This document shows positions 61,749 through 64,000 of a DNA stretch of 64,000 bases, in pieces. Where the stretch lies: the NCBI GenBank assembly GCA_036960485.1, contig JBALXS010000006.1, forward strand, positions 32,779-96,778, given 5' to 3'. Every line of letters starts with the position of its first letter. Within the stretch, counting starts at the first letter, position 1. A program made the translations under genes and the position numbers. The DNA comes from Rs1 sp036960485 (lineage in GTDB: Bacteria > Pseudomonadota > Gammaproteobacteria > Pseudomonadales > Balneatricaceae). Under the pieces are notes generated by a model. That model was not told where the DNA came from. It saw nothing but the letters and a program-made list of their open reading frames with translations, and searched no databases.

Positions 61749-62078
61749 ATGAGTGCAGTTTTAACAGAGCTTGGTAATATTTTAGAAGCGCGTAAAGAGG
61801 CTAGTAGCGATTCATCTTACGTGGCGAGTTTGCATGAAAAAGGCTTAAATAAGATTCTAGAGAAGGTTGGCGAAGAAGCAATTGAAGTTGTTATCGCGGC
61901 TAAAGATGCGCAATCTGACGGAGTAACTAAAGACTTGGTATATGAAACAGCGGATTTGTGGTTTCATACATTAGTCATGTTATCGCATTTAGGTGAGCGT
62001 CCAGAGTCTGTATTAGAGGAATTAGCTAAACGCTTTGATTTATCAGGATTAGAAGAAAAAGCTTCAAGAATAAAGTAA
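61749..62078 (+). CDS. hisE: Phosphoribosyl-ATP pyrophosphatase
   Basis: A 109-residue MazG-like all-helical pyrophosphatase, second step of histidine synthesis. Marks: LGNILEARK, SSYVASLHEKGLNKILEKVGEEAIE (EExxE metal site) and DLVYETADLWFH. I take ATG 61749, with AGG of AGGTGA five bases before it; GTG 61743 directly after the hisI stop is an alternative that adds two residues. It shares one transcript with hisI, and ubiB lies just upstream in the same direction. Confidence 0.95.
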   Translation: MSAVLTELGNILEARKEASSDSSYVASLHEKGLNKILEKVGEEAIEVVIAAKDAQSDGVTKDLVYETADLWFHTLVMLSHLGERPESVLEELAKRFDLSGLEEKASRIK

Positions 62079-62249
62079 TAGCTGATATACCTGCTAGCTA
62101 TTATTTGAAAATAATCAAAATTATTAGTTTTTAGGCATAATCAAGATTGTCATAAGTGTTGTAGTGATTAGATTGCTAATTAAGCACAGTATATCTTGTT
62201 GATGGCTGTGAACTAGCTATTATTTAAAAGTAGAATTTAGGAGAAAAAC

Positions 62250-62528
62250 ATGGGTTTCGGTGGTGTAAGTCTTTGGCAGTTAGCTATTGTGTTAGGTATT
62301 GTGATTTTACTTTTTGGCACAAAGAAGCTTCGTAATATTGGCGGTGATCTAGGCAGTGCGGTTAAAGGTTTTAAAAAAGCGATGAGCGATGGAGTACTTG
62401 CTGAAGAAAGCGAAGAAAAAAAGCTAGAAGCTAAAAAAGATGCTGATTTCGTAGAGCAAACAGTTGAACAGCCTGCAGTAGAAAGTGTTGTTAAATCAGA
62501 AGAAACTACTGAGAAAAAGTCCTCATAA
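62250..62528 (+). CDS. tatA: Twin-arginine translocase subunit TatA
   Basis: A 92-residue protein: a short membrane helix (about 8-23, LWQLAIVLGIVILLFG), the hinge FGTKKLRNIGGDLG, an amphipathic helix (GSAVKGFKKAM) and a charged tail. TatA oligomers form the pore for folded proteins with RR signals. TTAGGAGAAAAAC precedes the ATG. It is the first gene of tatABC and abuts tatB. Confidence 0.96.
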   Translation: MGFGGVSLWQLAIVLGIVILLFGTKKLRNIGGDLGSAVKGFKKAMSDGVLAEESEEKKLEAKKDADFVEQTVEQPAVESVVKSEETTEKKSS

Positions 62529-62960
62529 ATGTTTGATATAGGTTTTACTGAATTATTACTGATTGCTGTTGTTGCGCTGGTTGTTCTGGGTCCTGAAAAG
62601 CTTCCCGTTGCGATACGTACTTTAGGTCTTTGGATTGGCAAGGCTAAACGTACTATTAGTGGCATTCAAACTGAAATATCTGAAGAGCTTAAGCTTGACG
62701 AGATGAAGCGCACCGCATCTATTGCAAAAGAACAGTTAAACAGTGAATTGGAAGAAATGAAAAGTCCGTTCATGAGTGAAGCTGCAACAAAGCAAACAGT
62801 TGATCAGTCAGATATAACGGCTTCTAAAGATGAAGTGATAAATTCAGGTGAAAATGATACAACAGGGCAAGCTATGACGAGCTCGCAAGTATCTGAAAGC
62901 AATCCCATGACAGAAAGTGTCCCTACAAATAATATCGCACCTGATATCGATAAGAATTAG
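62529..62960 (+). CDS. tatB: Twin-arginine translocase subunit TatB
   Basis: A 143-residue protein with the TatB pattern: FDIGFTELLLIAVVALVVLGPEKLP (membrane helix and the GPEKLP hinge), an amphipathic helix and a long acidic, Ser/Thr-rich tail that is probably disordered. TatB binds RR signal peptides with TatC. It follows the tatA stop with no gap, so the two are translationally coupled. Confidence 0.96.
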   Translation: MFDIGFTELLLIAVVALVVLGPEKLPVAIRTLGLWIGKAKRTISGIQTEISEELKLDEMKRTASIAKEQLNSELEEMKSPFMSEAATKQTVDQSDITASKDEVINSGENDTTGQAMTSSQVSESNPMTESVPTNNIAPDIDKN

Positions 62961-62965
62961 CAGAA

Positions 62966-63748
62966 ATGAGCGAACAGCAAAGTAATAACGAAGAACAAGA
63001 ATTAACCCTAACTTCACATTTAGTGGAGTTAAGGCAGAGGCTTATTCGTGCAATATTGACGATCTTGGCAATATTTTTATGTTTGTTTTATTTCGCAAAC
63101 GATATATACACCATTATATCTGAACCTTTAACAGCGTTGTTACCAGAAGGGACGACGATGATTGCAACAGATGTCACATCGCCATTCTTTGCTCCTTTTA
63201 AGCTTACTATCGTGTTGGCGTTGTTTTTGTCTATGCCTTTTATATTGCATCAATCTTGGAGTTTTATCTCTCCTGGTTTATATAGCCATGAACGGCGTCT
63301 TGCAATTCCATTATTGATATCAAGTATCGTGCTGTTTTACTCAGGGTTGGCGTTTGCTTACTTTATAGTGTTCCCATTGTTATTCGGGTTCTTTACCAGC
63401 GTTGGTCCAGAAAACGTAGCTATAATGACCGATATTGGTAGCTACTTAAACTTTGTGCTAAAACTGTTTTTTGCATTTGGTGTTGTATTTGAAATACCTA
63501 TAGCCACGATGCTGATTATCTGGAGTGGTATTACAACCGCAGAAGCGCTTAAAAGTAAAAGACCTTTTATTATAGTAGGGTGCTTTTTCGTCGGAATGCT
63601 ATTAACACCACCTGACATGATTTCTCAAAGCTTACTTGCAGTGCCGATGTGGCTGTTGTTTGAAGTAGGAATTTTAATGTCGAAGGTATTAAAAAAGACT
63701 AAAGAAGATAAAGATGCTGAGTCTACTGATATAGATACAGTTAGCTAA
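62966..63748 (+). CDS. tatC: Twin-arginine translocase subunit TatC
   Basis: A 260-residue, six-helix membrane protein, the signal-peptide receptor of the Tat pathway. Marks: LTSHLVELRQRLIRA at the N-terminus (ELR..L family motif), the first cytosolic Glu, and ISPGLYSHERR after helix 2. The last 20 residues are polar (KTKEDKDAESTD). It follows tatB by five bases and closes the operon. Confidence 0.96.
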   Translation: MSEQQSNNEEQELTLTSHLVELRQRLIRAILTILAIFLCLFYFANDIYTIISEPLTALLPEGTTMIATDVTSPFFAPFKLTIVLALFLSMPFILHQSWSFISPGLYSHERRLAIPLLISSIVLFYSGLAFAYFIVFPLLFGFFTSVGPENVAIMTDIGSYLNFVLKLFFAFGVVFEIPIATMLIIWSGITTAEALKSKRPFIIVGCFFVGMLLTPPDMISQSLLAVPMWLLFEVGILMSKVLKKTKEDKDAESTDIDTVS

Positions 63749-64000
63749 GTTAATGGTAAGTTCCTAATAAGATAGTAAGATCTTCTGTGTGACTCTGTTT
63801 GATTCTTAAGTAAGCTAACTCATTGACGAAAAATAGATATTATTAATGCTTTAGTTTATTTTTTAATCAGCTTTTCACTATATATGTTCGAATTATAATT
63901 ATTTCACATTAAGTGTTGACGCCAGCTCCAGTATCTATATAATTTGCCTCCTCGCTAACGGGGCAACCCGCAAAACGAGACAATAACTAAACATTAAATG
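63749..64000. other. Intergenic region with a strong outward promoter
   Basis: The last 250 bases after tatC have no gene. An AT-rich stretch from 63830 to 63915 is followed by a strong promoter at 63916. Whatever it drives starts near 63950 or beyond and lies outside the window. Confidence 0.6.
63916..63943 (+). promoter_or_regulatory. Strong sigma-70 promoter, stable-RNA-like, pointing out of the window
   Basis: TTGACG (63916-63921) and TATAAT (63938-63943) are 16 bases apart. AT-rich sequence upstream of the -35 resembles an UP element, and the segment after the -10 (TTGCCTCCTCGC) is GC/C-rich, as in the discriminators of rRNA and tRNA promoters. The following bases (CTAACGGGGCAACCCG) can fold. 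I infer a stable RNA gene or a highly expressed operon just beyond the right edge. Confidence 0.55.

Noticed and set aside
1..64000. CRISPR arrays, insertion sequences, integrases, prophage, tRNA or rRNA genes
   Set aside because: I looked for evenly spaced direct repeats, transposase-type frames and tRNA cloverleaf ends and found none; a covariance-model search could still find a tRNA I missed.

Overview
The window reads as a chromosomal segment of a free-living or host-associated marine gammaproteobacterium, probably an Oceanospirillales/Pseudomonadales relative. It looks AT-rich, roughly 40 % GC by eye. The evidence is a core block whose gene order is that of Pseudomonas (thrB, polA, small RNA, engB, cytochrome c4, dsbA, GGDEF gene; then ubiB, hisI, hisE, tatABC), combined with marine-type nutrition genes (BCCT carrier, TAXI-TRAP transporter, phosphonate oxidation pair). 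I see no rRNA, tRNA, prophage, insertion sequence or CRISPR array. One run of 100 N (20884-20983) marks a scaffold join.

Left third (1-18.1 kb): the tail of an OmpR-type regulator and its histidine kinase; a BCCT osmolyte carrier; a remnant of an Ldh2-type reductase; an M19-like hydrolase and an aldehyde dehydrogenase in one operon with a divergent LysR gene; then a TAXI-TRAP transporter preceded by a GG-N10-GC sigma-54 promoter and a DctB/DctD two-component system. Divergent from dctB lies a conserved two-gene unit of unknown function (607-residue frame plus a DUF3726-like protein), followed by a decayed ABC-type solute-binding protein gene.

Middle (18.1-35 kb): a mosaic of accessory genes: Bcr/CflA drug exporter, lipoprotein, OprD-type porin, a putative HExxH membrane peptidase, a sterol-desaturase-type hydroxylase, metY, an AlkB dioxygenase, OsmC with a LysR gene, a Qnr-like pentapeptide protein, a decayed LysR gene, a hemerythrin, another LysR gene and a chemoreceptor.

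35-47.3 kb is a second catabolic block: an OFA-family carrier with its own sigma-54 promoter directly downstream of a second NtrC-type regulator and kinase; a CoA-acylating semialdehyde dehydrogenase under a MocR regulator with three GTACCA half-sites; and a two-gene operon best explained as TmpA/TmpB, which would convert 2-(trimethylammonio)ethylphosphonate to glycine betaine and phosphate, with a divergent LysR gene.

47.3-64 kb is housekeeping: two SAM-binding proteins, uvrD, thrB, polA, a strong small-RNA candidate (C-rich loop, sigma-E/AlgU-like promoter, terminator) at the ErsA/Spot 42 locus, engB, cytochrome c4, a DsbA with an unusual insertion, a diguanylate cyclase, ubiB, hisI, hisE and tatABC. 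The window ends in a strong promoter of stable-RNA type pointing out of the right edge. Most promising second looks: the sRNA, the TmpAB operon, the DUF3726 pair with its TRAP/DctBD neighbours, and the Qnr homologue.
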